From assembly GCF_030409755.1 (NCBI RefSeq), contig NZ_JAUFQE010000002.1, forward strand, positions 310,001 to 374,000: a stretch of DNA of 64,000 bases, given 5' to 3'. This document shows positions 36,188-47,100 of the stretch, piece after piece. Position 1 is the stretch's first letter; each line of letters opens with the position of its first letter. The translations under genes and the position numbers were made by a program. This stretch comes from Vibrio lentus. GTDB taxonomy: Bacteria > Pseudomonadota > Gammaproteobacteria > Enterobacterales > Vibrionaceae. The notes under the pieces were generated by a model, which saw only the letters and a program-made list of their open reading frames with translations, made no database searches and had not been told where the DNA came from.

Positions 36188-39100
36188 TTATGCTTCTTCG
36201 ATACAAATTGCGATGTCTTTCACTTCGTAAATACGCAGGCCATCTTTGCTCAGGTTTGCGTCGCCAACGATGATGCGTTTGCCGTCTTCGTCTTTGATTG
36301 CAGTGATGTGTACATCCAGTGACATCTGTTTGTTCAGAGGGTTAATCTGACCACGGTATTTCCACTTCACTTCAGATTGAATTTGACCAAACTTCGGATT
36401 GCGGAAGCCAGCGCCAAGGTCTTTGTTCAGAGCGTAGGTTTGCATTAGTTCGATGATCGCTTCGACACCTAGAGAGCCTGGCATTACCGGATCTTGATGG
36501 AAGTGGAACTGGAAGAACCAATCGCTTGGGTCAATCGTACGCTCAGCGTATAGGTAACCTAGGCCATCTTTACCACCATCGCTGGTGATCTGCACCGTAT
36601 CGATAAAGTTTAAGCGACCGCCAGCCAGTTGGTAGTGCTCTTGTACTTCACCAGTAGCAGAAACAGGTGCATTGAAGTAACGCGTCGTTTTGTCTAGTAG
36701 GTTGATGTTTACATCAGGCGTGCGGTTGTTATCAACATGCCAAGGGTGAGTCACTTTACCGTTGTCCAAACCAAGTTGATCTTTCAGTGCTGCGCCCTTG
36801 AAGTAACCAAATACCGCTGTACCTTGGTAGAAAGGCACGCCGTCAGTGCTCAGTTCGAAGCTGAAGCTCTGAACGATGTTGGTGCCCATCATTACTGTTG
36901 AAAGCAGACGAGAATCGTTGGTAATCGTTTTGCCGCGCAAGTCGACGTTACGCAACATTTTACCGCTGCCATCTAGGTTGCGGAAAAACAGTTCTTCACC
37001 TGGGAAGCCCAGTGTTGTGCCCATGTAGCCTGAGATGAAGCCGTTTGGCTGCAGTGAAATCTCCATCAATACCGAGTAAGGCATTAGGGTCTGGTGGCTG
37101 TTTTCATCAAAGTACCATGCGTTTTCTGGCACTTCGTATTCTGCAATACACGATGAAGGCTTCTTGAAGTCGCCACGCTTACCATCGATTTCAACGACAC
37201 GAGTGGTTAGCTGTAGGTCGCCACACGGAGTACGTGGTGGAATCATGCCACGGTAGATAGAGAAATCAGGACCGAAACATTTCTCGATATCACCAGTCGC
37301 GAATTCGAACATATGATAAGGCGTGAATGGAACCGTATCGGGTGTGCGGTTCGGGTAATCAGGAGTTACCGGAGCTTCAACGTGTTGAAGAGGAACCACA
37401 CCTTTGTTTGGTGCAGTTTCTAGGTCTTCAATTTGAGCCATTAATGGCGCATTAGCTGAAGCCTGCTGATTAACGGCTGGTGTATGTCCCAAGTTTTCGA
37501 TAACAGGGGTCGCGACAGCTGTTTCTAAAGAAGGCAGGTAACGAGTACATTCGTCGTCTTCTTTGATCATCACCCCCAAGTTTTGGAAATCAACAATCAC
37601 TTTGCCGTTCAGCAAAATATCGATGTTGGCTTTCGCGTATGGACGAGGGCTTAGACCAATCTCAGTCACTTCCATGCGGTACGTCAGCTCTGCCGATTGT
37701 GGTAGCACTTGTCCACGACAACGTACTTGTTGAGGCGCATTCTCAAGCGGTTGGAAACGACCATTTTGAACAAGCGTATGCATGCCAAGGTGCATCATGA
37801 AGAACTGAAGCAGTTGACCACAACCTTCTGCCATCAAAGAACCAGCCATTACTGAGTCATCTTTGAAGTGACAAGGGAAGTACCAGTGCTCAGGCTCTAG
37901 CTGCTTGTGACCTTCAATCAGACCAAGTCCCCATGTGCCGCCTTGCGGTTCAACACGGCTAACCTTTTCGATCATCATGAACTTCTCTGAGCTGAAGCAT
38001 AGAGAAGGCTGGTGGCTATTGGATTGGTGAGTTGGGCCAAAACACTCTGCAATGTTGGCAGTCAGTAGATGACGCAATTCTTGGTGGTTAAACTGCGTTT
38101 TAGGGCAGTGCAACATAGGGTCGAAGCGTTGCTTAGTTGCAAGCTTACGAGCCTTGATTTCATCTTCAGTGTGAATCACACCTTTGCCATCTGCTAGCTC
38201 TTCGTCCGTGAAGAAGCCCGCACAGCCGTTATCCATTTTGAGGATCATCTTGTCGCCAACGAAACATTCGTACGAGAAGAAGAACAGCAACGTGTCGCCA
38301 TTGCGAGCAAAGTTGTTGATTGAGATATCGTAACGCAGCGTATCGCCACCACGAGGCAAGTCACCAAGGAAAGTCAGCGTACAATCAAGCAGGCGATAAA
38401 CTCGCTCGCCTTTGTTTTCAAAATCGATACCTAAGTAGCTGATCAGCATTAGATCACACTGACCAGATTCAACTGCAACAGCCCAAGGGATCTGACCATC
38501 AACAAGATACGGCGCATCAACTGGGATGTCGTATTCGGTGGTCATTGTGCTTGGCTTGTACTCGTTAACGGTCGCGTTTAGCTTGGTTACACGAGATACC
38601 AATAGGTAGTCAGTGGTTGGCAAGCGAACGCGGCGCGAGTAGCTATCGATGATTGCGTAATCAGGGCCAAATACATTGGCGATATCGCCTTCGGCGTATT
38701 CAACCAGATCATCGTAATCCCAGATACATGGTTTACGGATAGGTTTTACTGGTGCTGGTGTCGCAAGTACGTTGACTGGTGTTGACTGAACCTGAGCTGG
38801 TTGAGCTTGAACAGGCTGAGCTAATGTTTCGGCTGAGCTATCTAAACCAGACGTAATTGCGTTTAACTGTGCTTTTAATAGCGCATCAGCCATTTGCATG
38901 CCTTGGGCACGAGTGTGCAGGAATGCTTTGTGTACTTGCTGCGCCGCTTGCTGGTTTTGAGCAAAAGCTTGGTTGTGTGGTGTTACAGACGGCTGTAATG
39001 CTGCGTCCGTATTAGCGTCGATTGGAGACGTGCCATTTTTAGCGGATAGGACATGAGTCATATTGCTGTGGTTACCTGTTAGCTGACTGTGGCGAGTTGG

Positions 39101-42079
39101 CGCCAGAGTAGGGGATACTGATGTAGGAGTTTCGATGACTGGCTCTACCGCGTTCTGCGCTAATGCTTTCTTCTCTAACTCTTTTTGCACAAGAGCTGCT
39201 TGAATGCTTGCTGTCGTTGGAATCGACGCCACTCTTGCTGCTTGTTTACCAGAAGCTTTTTGCTGAATCGCAGCCAAGTTGGTCACTGGGGTTTGGGCAA
39301 TATGTTGATAGATATCACGACCACCAAGAGTCACTTGCTTAACCAATTGACGTTTAGCATCGCTCGCCAGTTCATTGCTTAAACGAACGGAAAGTGATTG
39401 AGATTCAACACCCGATTGGCTTAGTAGCAGCTGTGAACATTGTCCTTCGCTGATGTTGGCAACAATCGCATTTTTAGAGCTGACATTCGGATTTAGAGGT
39501 GCAAGGTTCAGATTGAGTAGACCGTGTAGCAGGCTTGCCATACCAGAAGCTGCAGAGCAGTGACCCACACGCTGACTCGCTTGAGTCGTCTTTGTGCTCG
39601 ATAAACTTAGAGATGAAGACTGATGTGATGAAGATTCTGGTGCATGGTTAAGTTCAAGCAGAGAAACATCGTTCGAGCTCATACCGACTTGAGTCAGTAA
39701 CTCATCAGCAACGGCGTTGTTACGCTCACTTGAACCAAAAGCCAAGGCGTTGATTCTGCCGTAAGCCGCATCTTGGTTGCTCGCTACTTGACCTTCTTCC
39801 ACAAGAACAATCGCACCTGCGCCTTCGCCCACATTCCAACTACCGTCTTGCGGTTGTCCGAATTTTGGATCAAGCGACACTGGGCTCATGCTGTTCTTCA
39901 GAATCACATGCTCTGCACTGCCGCTTAGGTCGACGGCTGCAATCACAACAGCGTCCATGGATTCTTGCGACATTAGGTTTTGTGCGACATCAATACAACG
40001 TGCAACTGACTGTTCAGCGGCTGAAATCGTAAAGGCAGGGCCGTTAAAGTCCCACAATGAAGAGATACGCGAAGCCATGATGTTGCCGATGAAACTGGTG
40101 TATTGGTTCAGCTTGGCTGCGTCCATCACACTGTCCATCGCGATGGTTTCTAGCGCTTGGTATTCGTCTTGAGTTAGTTTGATGCCCATGTTGGCAAAGC
40201 TGTCAGCCAATTGGCTATGCAGGTTTACGCGTCCACGGAATTGGTGCATCTCAAGCTCTGTTTCCATCGCAACGAGTACTGCAACCTTTTGGCCTGCTAC
40301 AAGCTTGGCATCTTTAATGGCTTCGTCTGCAACTTTCATCAGTAGCAACTGCTGAGAGATCAAACGGTCATCTTCATTTGGCGGCACTTTGAAGCGAAGG
40401 AAATCGAGATCGAATTGATCGATGTAGGCTCCGTTTGGAATGCCGGGTAAACCAAACTGATTCAGGAGTTCTGGATGTTGGTCTAAGCCTTTCCAGCGTT
40501 TCTTAGGCAAAGCAATGAAAGCATCGTTGTTGGTTTCAATCGCAGTGCTCAGTGCATTGATACTTTGCAGAGAACCGAAGTGAGACGCGAGGCCTGTAAT
40601 GCTTAAATTAGACGGTTGTAGGCTTGGAGAAGCCGACTCTAAAGTCTGGTTTACATGACGAGTGTCTGAATACGCTTCAAGCAGTAAGTGAGCGTTACAA
40701 CCACCGAAACCAAAGACAGAAACACCTGCGCAGCGCTCTGGGTTACCCGCTTTACTTGGCCAAGATTGAACCTGCGTTGGCAGAGTCTGTGAGCCAAATA
40801 AACCTTCCGGCGACGATAGTGGCTTATCCAAGTTAATACTTGGCGGAAGCACACCTTCTTTCATCGCAAAGATCATCTTCATGATCCCTGGCATACCTGC
40901 CGCAGTCAGCAAGTGGCCGAGGTTGGACTTCGCAGAGCCAATCAGTGGCGGGTTAGAACCATTCAATTTGTCAGCAAAGAAACGCTCCATTGAGGTTAAC
41001 TCAACTTTGTCACCTAATGGCGTGCCGGTTGCGTGACACTCAATCACTTCAATGCTGTCTGGTGTTAGATTTGATGCCTCGTAAGCGCGTTCAAAGGCTT
41101 GGACTTGTCCTTTGCTATTTGGGCTTAATACGAACTGGCCACGGCCATCGTTCGACAAGCCAATACCGCTGACGACTGCGTAGATGTTGTCGCCATCACG
41201 CTCCGCATCAGCTAAGCGTTTTAGGACTAAAACCCCCGCACCTTCGCCAGCAAACAGACCTTTACTATTGCTATCAAACGGAACCGACACTCCGTGGTCA
41301 GGGTAAGCGTGGAAGATCGAAAAACCCATGTTGATAAAGAATGGGTCAGCACCGGATACCGCGCCTGCCAACATCATGTCGGCTTTGCCCGTGTTCAAGT
41401 AATCACACGCTAACTTCAATGAATACACAGAGCTTGCACATGCGGCATCTAGACTCAGTTGTACGTTACCTAAACCCAATGCATCAGCCACTAACTTAGA
41501 GGCGTTATGCGCTGCAGCACCATTGATAGGGTTGAGGTCTTGCGCGGTTTCATTGGTTGGTAGCAATGAAAATTGGTCATTAGCTAATTTATCTTTCAGT
41601 GCTTTTTCGACCACCGAGTGATACATCGGCAGAAACAGGTCGTTCGAGCGTGTTGTTGGGAACGAAAGGGCACCCATGATCACGCCGGTACGCTCTAAAA
41701 CATCGGCATTTAAATCAATGCCGGCGTCGACTAAAGCCTTGCGACTGGTATCCAAAGCCCAAAGGAAACTTTGGTCAACACCGTTGAACGACTCGGCTGT
41801 TAAGCGGTAGCCATTGCTATCGAAATTGAAGTTTTCGATGTAGCCGCCTTTGTCACAGTAAAAGCGGTCTGACTCACCTTGCACGCCCTGATAGCTTTCA
41901 GGTTTAGCGCCTAACTTTTCAGCGCTTAATGTGGTTCGAGAATCTTTTTTGTTTAGCAAGTTTTGCCAAAAATCTTTTGGCGTATCAGCTTCAGGGTATT
42001 GGTTAGCAATACCGACAATCGCGATCTTATTGCACTTCACTTGCTGTTTGTTCTGAGCCTGATTCGATTGAGAACTCAT
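36188..42079 (-). CDS. pfaC: PUFA synthase PfaC: ketosynthase, chain length factor, two dehydratases
   Basis: The product has 1963 residues. Domains in order are: KS (about 18-460, active site DAACASSV, C214); a second KS-like domain (about 493-950) whose active-site position reads SAAEQSV, so the cysteine is lost and it is a chain length factor; a Q/A/P-rich linker; and two FabA-type dehydratase regions (about 1115-1510 with FPCHFKDDSVMAGSLMAEG, and about 1585-1960 with FHFHQDPVMPGSLGVEA). The second region places the cis double bonds. The frame is open to 42217, but the ATG at 42079 overlaps the pfaB stop (ATGA) behind AGGAGAGC, so it is the start. It works as part of PfaABCD. Confidence 0.95.
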   Translation of the reverse strand: MSSQSNQAQNKQQVKCNKIAIVGIANQYPEADTPKDFWQNLLNKKDSRTTLSAEKLGAKPESYQGVQGESDRFYCDKGGYIENFNFDSNGYRLTAESFNGVDQSFLWALDTSRKALVDAGIDLNADVLERTGVIMGALSFPTTRSNDLFLPMYHSVVEKALKDKLANDQFSLLPTNETAQDLNPINGAAAHNASKLVADALGLGNVQLSLDAACASSVYSLKLACDYLNTGKADMMLAGAVSGADPFFINMGFSIFHAYPDHGVSVPFDSNSKGLFAGEGAGVLVLKRLADAERDGDNIYAVVSGIGLSNDGRGQFVLSPNSKGQVQAFERAYEASNLTPDSIEVIECHATGTPLGDKVELTSMERFFADKLNGSNPPLIGSAKSNLGHLLTAAGMPGIMKMIFAMKEGVLPPSINLDKPLSSPEGLFGSQTLPTQVQSWPSKAGNPERCAGVSVFGFGGCNAHLLLEAYSDTRHVNQTLESASPSLQPSNLSITGLASHFGSLQSINALSTAIETNNDAFIALPKKRWKGLDQHPELLNQFGLPGIPNGAYIDQFDLDFLRFKVPPNEDDRLISQQLLLMKVADEAIKDAKLVAGQKVAVLVAMETELEMHQFRGRVNLHSQLADSFANMGIKLTQDEYQALETIAMDSVMDAAKLNQYTSFIGNIMASRISSLWDFNGPAFTISAAEQSVARCIDVAQNLMSQESMDAVVIAAVDLSGSAEHVILKNSMSPVSLDPKFGQPQDGSWNVGEGAGAIVLVEEGQVASNQDAAYGRINALAFGSSERNNAVADELLTQVGMSSNDVSLLELNHAPESSSHQSSSLSLSSTKTTQASQRVGHCSAASGMASLLHGLLNLNLAPLNPNVSSKNAIVANISEGQCSQLLLSQSGVESQSLSVRLSNELASDAKRQLVKQVTLGGRDIYQHIAQTPVTNLAAIQQKASGKQAARVASIPTTASIQAALVQKELEKKALAQNAVEPVIETPTSVSPTLAPTRHSQLTGNHSNMTHVLSAKNGTSPIDANTDAALQPSVTPHNQAFAQNQQAAQQVHKAFLHTRAQGMQMADALLKAQLNAITSGLDSSAETLAQPVQAQPAQVQSTPVNVLATPAPVKPIRKPCIWDYDDLVEYAEGDIANVFGPDYAIIDSYSRRVRLPTTDYLLVSRVTKLNATVNEYKPSTMTTEYDIPVDAPYLVDGQIPWAVAVESGQCDLMLISYLGIDFENKGERVYRLLDCTLTFLGDLPRGGDTLRYDISINNFARNGDTLLFFFSYECFVGDKMILKMDNGCAGFFTDEELADGKGVIHTEDEIKARKLATKQRFDPMLHCPKTQFNHQELRHLLTANIAECFGPTHQSNSHQPSLCFSSEKFMMIEKVSRVEPQGGTWGLGLIEGHKQLEPEHWYFPCHFKDDSVMAGSLMAEGCGQLLQFFMMHLGMHTLVQNGRFQPLENAPQQVRCRGQVLPQSAELTYRMEVTEIGLSPRPYAKANIDILLNGKVIVDFQNLGVMIKEDDECTRYLPSLETAVATPVIENLGHTPAVNQQASANAPLMAQIEDLETAPNKGVVPLQHVEAPVTPDYPNRTPDTVPFTPYHMFEFATGDIEKCFGPDFSIYRGMIPPRTPCGDLQLTTRVVEIDGKRGDFKKPSSCIAEYEVPENAWYFDENSHQTLMPYSVLMEISLQPNGFISGYMGTTLGFPGEELFFRNLDGSGKMLRNVDLRGKTITNDSRLLSTVMMGTNIVQSFSFELSTDGVPFYQGTAVFGYFKGAALKDQLGLDNGKVTHPWHVDNNRTPDVNINLLDKTTRYFNAPVSATGEVQEHYQLAGGRLNFIDTVQITSDGGKDGLGYLYAERTIDPSDWFFQFHFHQDPVMPGSLGVEAIIELMQTYALNKDLGAGFRNPKFGQIQSEVKWKYRGQINPLNKQMSLDVHITAIKDEDGKRIIVGDANLSKDGLRIYEVKDIAICIEEA

Positions 42080-44121
42080 ACTAGCTCTCCTTGATGATTC
42101 ACTGCGCTGCCTTGAGACACACCACTTAATTGCTTCGTGGTGATCTGTTGTTCTAGCCCTTGAATAAGAGGCTCGACAGACAGTGGAATTTGATGAGTAA
42201 TGAGCTGACCAATGCATTTGATGAGCGTGACAACATCGTCACCGCCTTTGGCATTGGAAGCGATTGTGCAGTATTGGTCGGCTACGTTGTCGCTACGATT
42301 GATCTTGTCGATCAATGTGCTGGTTTGACGATCGGCACCGACTTCTACAAACAGGCGAGCACCTTGTTGACGTGCACTCTGGATCAACGCGGTGAAATCC
42401 AGCGTTGAACAGAAAGTGTCGGCAATCGAAAGGGCGATGCTGTCGCTGTCGATATTGATTGGTGCGCCAGTCGGCAGACCTGCCGCGCTGATAAAGCGGA
42501 TACGTTTTGGCAACTCGTCGAACAGTGGTTGCGTGTAAAACTCTTGCACTTGGCTATGTTGGCTCAACGCTGGCGTAGTGTGCATTGCAGTAACACGGTT
42601 AGCGGCAATGCCACGTTTACCCAGTTTCTTGAGCAATGCACGACAGGTACTTTCACAACCTGCTAGCACGCAAGTATCACCTTGGATGATAGCGAGATAA
42701 GCGCGCGGAAACTCTGGTAGCAGCGCCTCAATCGCTTGTGCATCACTGCGAACCACAAAGCTATTCCATTGGATGTTTTCGTCGCCGTTGAGCTGCCAAT
42801 CTTGACGCACTGCGGTGAGTTCACCAGAAATAGCCGTGGTGAAGATAGGACTGGTTTGAGTCATCTCAATCAGCGCATGTGGTTTCTTCCAAACATTTAA
42901 GCTGGCCCACATTGAAGCTTCACCCTTGGAGTAGCCCAAGGCGAAATCTGGCTGCACTTTGAATTCATCACACAGCAGTTGTGTTAACAGATAACTACTG
43001 CCCACACCTGCAATGGCCAATTCACTGAGTGACATTTCTTGCGAGTCTTCAGCGTAGGTTTTTTCAGCCTGCAGCATCTCTTTCAAGTTACCTTCGCGCT
43101 CTAAACGAGCAAACAACTGTGGGAAATGGTGGTGAAATTCGCGCAACATACCGGGATAAACCGTGCCAACACCAGGGTAAACAAATGCAACGCCACCTTT
43201 GCTTTGAGGCATCGGTGAGAAACAACTGCCCGCTGGCGTTTTGTATTGGCTATTTTCAGCCATTACTTTTGGCAACGCATTTTCTAGCGCTATGATCTCT
43301 TGTATTGCAGCATCAATTGAAGCCGCTTGAATCACGATGTTCGCATTACGGCCAGCATTGTGCTGAACGCTTTGGAAGTGACTTAGGTTTGAATGCATCA
43401 AGCTGGCGATAGCAAGTTTGCTGTCTGCCGCTTCGTCAACGCATTTAAGCTCAGCTCTTAACGAGATTAACTGAGAAACCAACTCGGCTTGTTCGTTGCC
43501 TGAAACCACAAACATCAAACGCTCGCTTGATAGCAAGGGTTTTGGTTCTTGCAAACCTGTTGCTTGCGTCAATATTAGGCTGGTGGCTTTTTGGTTATCG
43601 TCACTGAAATTTAACGCAGCAACACGAGCTTTGTTCGGCTCAGTGAACCAGTAATGGTTAGGTAATGAATGGCTCGGTAATGAACGGCTCGATATCGCCT
43701 CAACTATATTCAACAACTCATCAAACTGCTGCGAAGCAGATAGGGCTGAGTATTGCTGTTGATGGCTTAGGTCTGTAGCGGGGCGGCGTGCAATATCCAG
43801 AGCAAGCTGAACGCTATCTTCGGTAGCTGAATCTACAAAACCCGCTAGATAAGCGTGTGGATGAATCTTGTTTTGAGCAGCCGTCAACGCGCTCAACATC
43901 ACTAATGATGGAGAATGAGAATCCAAACAAAGCTTAACCACATTACCTTGATTGACTGTCTCGATGGCGTGAGCAAGTGCTTGATTAAAATTGCCATCAA
44001 CCACAACAGTAACCATCTCAGGAAGCGAAGGTGATAAGTCGGCAGAAAGCTCAGCCGCGTTTGCTGGCTGAGCTAAAAGAGCGATGCGCAATGGCATCGC
44101 TTTATTAGTAGGAACAGTCAC
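42076..44121 (-). CDS. pfaB: PUFA synthase acyltransferase PfaB
   Basis: The product has 681 residues. An N-terminal region resembling a decayed KS is followed by an acyltransferase domain (about 310-620). The serine nucleophile lies in LGYSKGEASMWASL (around residue 398), preceded by FVYPGVGTVYPGM. PfaB is known to influence which product is made, EPA or DHA; the sequence alone does not tell which. The start is GTG, whose first base is the last base of the pfaA stop (TAGTG), and its stop overlaps the pfaC start, so translation of the operon is tightly coupled. Confidence 0.92.
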   Translation of the reverse strand: MTVPTNKAMPLRIALLAQPANAAELSADLSPSLPEMVTVVVDGNFNQALAHAIETVNQGNVVKLCLDSHSPSLVMLSALTAAQNKIHPHAYLAGFVDSATEDSVQLALDIARRPATDLSHQQQYSALSASQQFDELLNIVEAISSRSLPSHSLPNHYWFTEPNKARVAALNFSDDNQKATSLILTQATGLQEPKPLLSSERLMFVVSGNEQAELVSQLISLRAELKCVDEAADSKLAIASLMHSNLSHFQSVQHNAGRNANIVIQAASIDAAIQEIIALENALPKVMAENSQYKTPAGSCFSPMPQSKGGVAFVYPGVGTVYPGMLREFHHHFPQLFARLEREGNLKEMLQAEKTYAEDSQEMSLSELAIAGVGSSYLLTQLLCDEFKVQPDFALGYSKGEASMWASLNVWKKPHALIEMTQTSPIFTTAISGELTAVRQDWQLNGDENIQWNSFVVRSDAQAIEALLPEFPRAYLAIIQGDTCVLAGCESTCRALLKKLGKRGIAANRVTAMHTTPALSQHSQVQEFYTQPLFDELPKRIRFISAAGLPTGAPINIDSDSIALSIADTFCSTLDFTALIQSARQQGARLFVEVGADRQTSTLIDKINRSDNVADQYCTIASNAKGGDDVVTLIKCIGQLITHQIPLSVEPLIQGLEQQITTKQLSGVSQGSAVNHQGELV

Positions 44122-47100
44122 TATGACAATTGCTCCTTTTCTGCGTTCTTAGTCGCCTCTTTCTTTGATACTGCTGAGCTAGACTTCGGCAAAAATGCGT
44201 CGTTTAAGCTCTTGCTGATGGTGACTTTGGCACCTTTCATTACCGCACTTAAACGACCATCTTGGTGGTAAAGCGAGATATCAGCTTGCAGAGAACGAGC
44301 CGTGCTTTTTATCACGCTCAGCTCTAGCCAACCTTGGTCACCATTGTGCATCGGTGCGTAACAAACAAACTCACCGATTGCAGACGGTAGGCTTGCCGCG
44401 CCGTATTTCAATCGAGCCCATACCAGCATTGCTTGCAACAGATAATCTTCAGCAAATGGCTGACTATCGCCAAAACCTTGCTTAGGAATAAATGATCCGC
44501 AGTCGCTGTTTTCAATCTGAGGCAATTGGCACTGAGCCAGTAAGCCTAAGTCGTCAAAGCGTTCGACTGAGGTTATACCTTGCAGTCTTGGTCCGTGAAA
44601 CAGAGTGCCGTCACTGTATAGAGCTTGTGCCGTTGTTACAGGTGCTGAAGTGTTGGCTTCAAAGCGCTTTTCTGACGCTTGTTGAGCATCTTCAGACACT
44701 TGCACAGAGGCAACTTGCAACTGAGCTTGATACTGTGGTCGCCCTTGGCAACTGATCACCGCTTTTAGCTGCTCTTTTGATTTAGCATCAGAAGAAAGAA
44801 CCAGTTTTAGCTCTTGCACTTCATCAGTATCAAAAATCACACCCTTAAGCAGTTTGTAGTTGTGAACGCTAACGTTCAGCCCTAACAGTTGCTCTGCCAC
44901 TTCACGCATCCATTGGATGGCACACACTGTCGGTAACACTGGGTTACCGGCAATGCAGTGATCTTGAATGAAAGGCAATGCCTTTGGATCAAGATGACGT
45001 GTCACAGTAATGCTTGTACTCAGCGGACTCTCTGCAAGGTGCACAGACTCCGCATTAAGCTTTTTTACAGCAGCTTCCTTGTTGTCAGAACCTTGCATGC
45101 TCGTACCAACCAGCAGTTGAATGCCAGTTTCGTTCAGTAGTTGAGAGCTAAACAGCTCTGCACCCGCCTGAAGAGGAATCACGTACACACCGCGCTCTGT
45201 GAACATACGTTTCAGTGCTGCGTTGACCATGCCACCGTCCCACGGTCCCCAGTTGAAGCTCATCACTTTCGCTTGAGGGTTACGTGCAGATAGTTGTAGA
45301 GCCGCTTTGTTTAGGATCTCGTTGGACATCGAGTAATCACTTTGGCCAGTGTTTCCGTAGAAACCCGCCGCCGAAGAGAACATCGCAATCAGTTTTAGCT
45401 TGCTGCTATCAAGACCACCAAGAACCGCTTCTAGCCCGCCCACTTTCGTGCCGTAAACCATGTTCAGTTCATCAAGTGTTTTATCTTGAATGTGTTTGTC
45501 AGCCAGTACACCTGCACCGTGGATAAGACCCGTGATGCCGTCGAAATTCGCCAGTGTTTTCGCTACAGACTCATGGTTCGACACATCTAGACTTAGGTAT
45601 TCAGCGCTCGCGCCAATCTCGTTGAAAGCGGCAAGTGCTGCGTTGATTTCAAGGCTGCTCAATACAGGTTTTAGCAAGGTATCAACTTTCTTTGGCGTTG
45701 GTTTGTCACCTGTTGCTTGTAGGTGAGCAATAGCCGCAGGTTTAAGCTCTTTCTCTTGCTTGCCTTGTGCCCACTGAGGTAGCTCAGCTGAAGTAATATG
45801 CTTACTACGACCTGCAAGAATGAAGTGAGACTTACATTGCTTAGCAAGCGTCAGTGCACATTCAAACGTCACGCCTTTAGCGCCACCAGTTACGAGAACT
45901 TTGTCGCTCTTGGTGAGTTGAGCACCTGTGTTTTTGGTTTGTGCAGCACCTGGTGTTGCCGCAATCAATGTTGCACGACCAGATTCACCGTTTTCTGCAT
46001 GGCTAAGGCCGATTTCAACCGTGTTGGTATCGATATCGAACAGTTCGCCTGTGATAGCTTCAGCTAGGTGACGAGCATCAATAGAAGCGTCAGCATCCAA
46101 TGCGCGGCAGAACACGTTTGACCATTCATGGTTTAGTGTCTTAGTTAGACCAGACAGCGCGGCTTGGTTAAGTTCCGCATTCGCTAGTTGCTTAGTATCT
46201 AGGTAACCAAAGCCACCATCGATACGGCTTAGTGTGAAGAAAACACTGCGACCAGAAACGGTATTCAGCTGACCATTTAGGTGCTTCGCGAATAAGAACG
46301 CTGTGGTTAGTGAAGTTCTTGAGTCTGCATTCAAGTTAACCGCTTGCTCGTTGCTTTGTTTCGCATCAACGATAGCTTGTAAATGAATGAAGCCAGCAAT
46401 CACTTTGTTCGACGTTTTAAGGTCTGCTTCGATGTCGTTAATAACCGCAGTCACACCAGCATCATCGATGCTGTTGAGTGTGTAGCTTGCGATTTCACTG
46501 TTTAAAGGTGACGCGGCAGAAAGGGCACTACGCACTACGGCAACTTGAATGCCGTTAGCGGTCAACTTTTCTGCTAGAACACCGGCGTTGTGACCATCAT
46601 CTGTGATCACGACACAAGCGTCTTTTGAGAAACAATCGACGAGTTTATCTGCCGCTGGTAGCTTTTTTAGCGCTACCTCATTGTGTGGAGGAAGTTCCGC
46701 TGTCGCTGTTTCTGCGATAGGCGTTACTGATTCAGCTTTTGGAGTCGCTACGGGTGCAGCAGCGGATAGCTTGCTTTGCATGTATGTAACGATTTCACCA
46801 AGCGTACGACACTCAGCTAGGTCTTCAGGGTTTAGCTCTGGCAGCGTTGGTAGCTGGTCTTGAACTGTACCTAAAATCTCAACACGTTTGATTGAGTCGA
46901 TACCAAGGTCTGCTTCCATGTCCATCGCGAGGTCGAGCATTTCTGCTGGGTAACCTGTTTTGTCGGCAACCACTTCCATCATTGTTGATTGAACATGAGC
47001 AGGGTTTAGGTCGTTGCTTGCGCTTTCTACAGCGGCTGTAGCTGCTACTGTCGGAGTTGCTGCGTTAGGAGCTAACTTGCTGTTCATGTAGTCAACGATT

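Noticed and set aside
42080..42217. 46-residue extension of pfaC into pfaB
   Set aside because: It is out-of-frame reading of pfaB, rich in R, S and C; the ATG at 42079 has a good ribosome site and an ATGA overlap.
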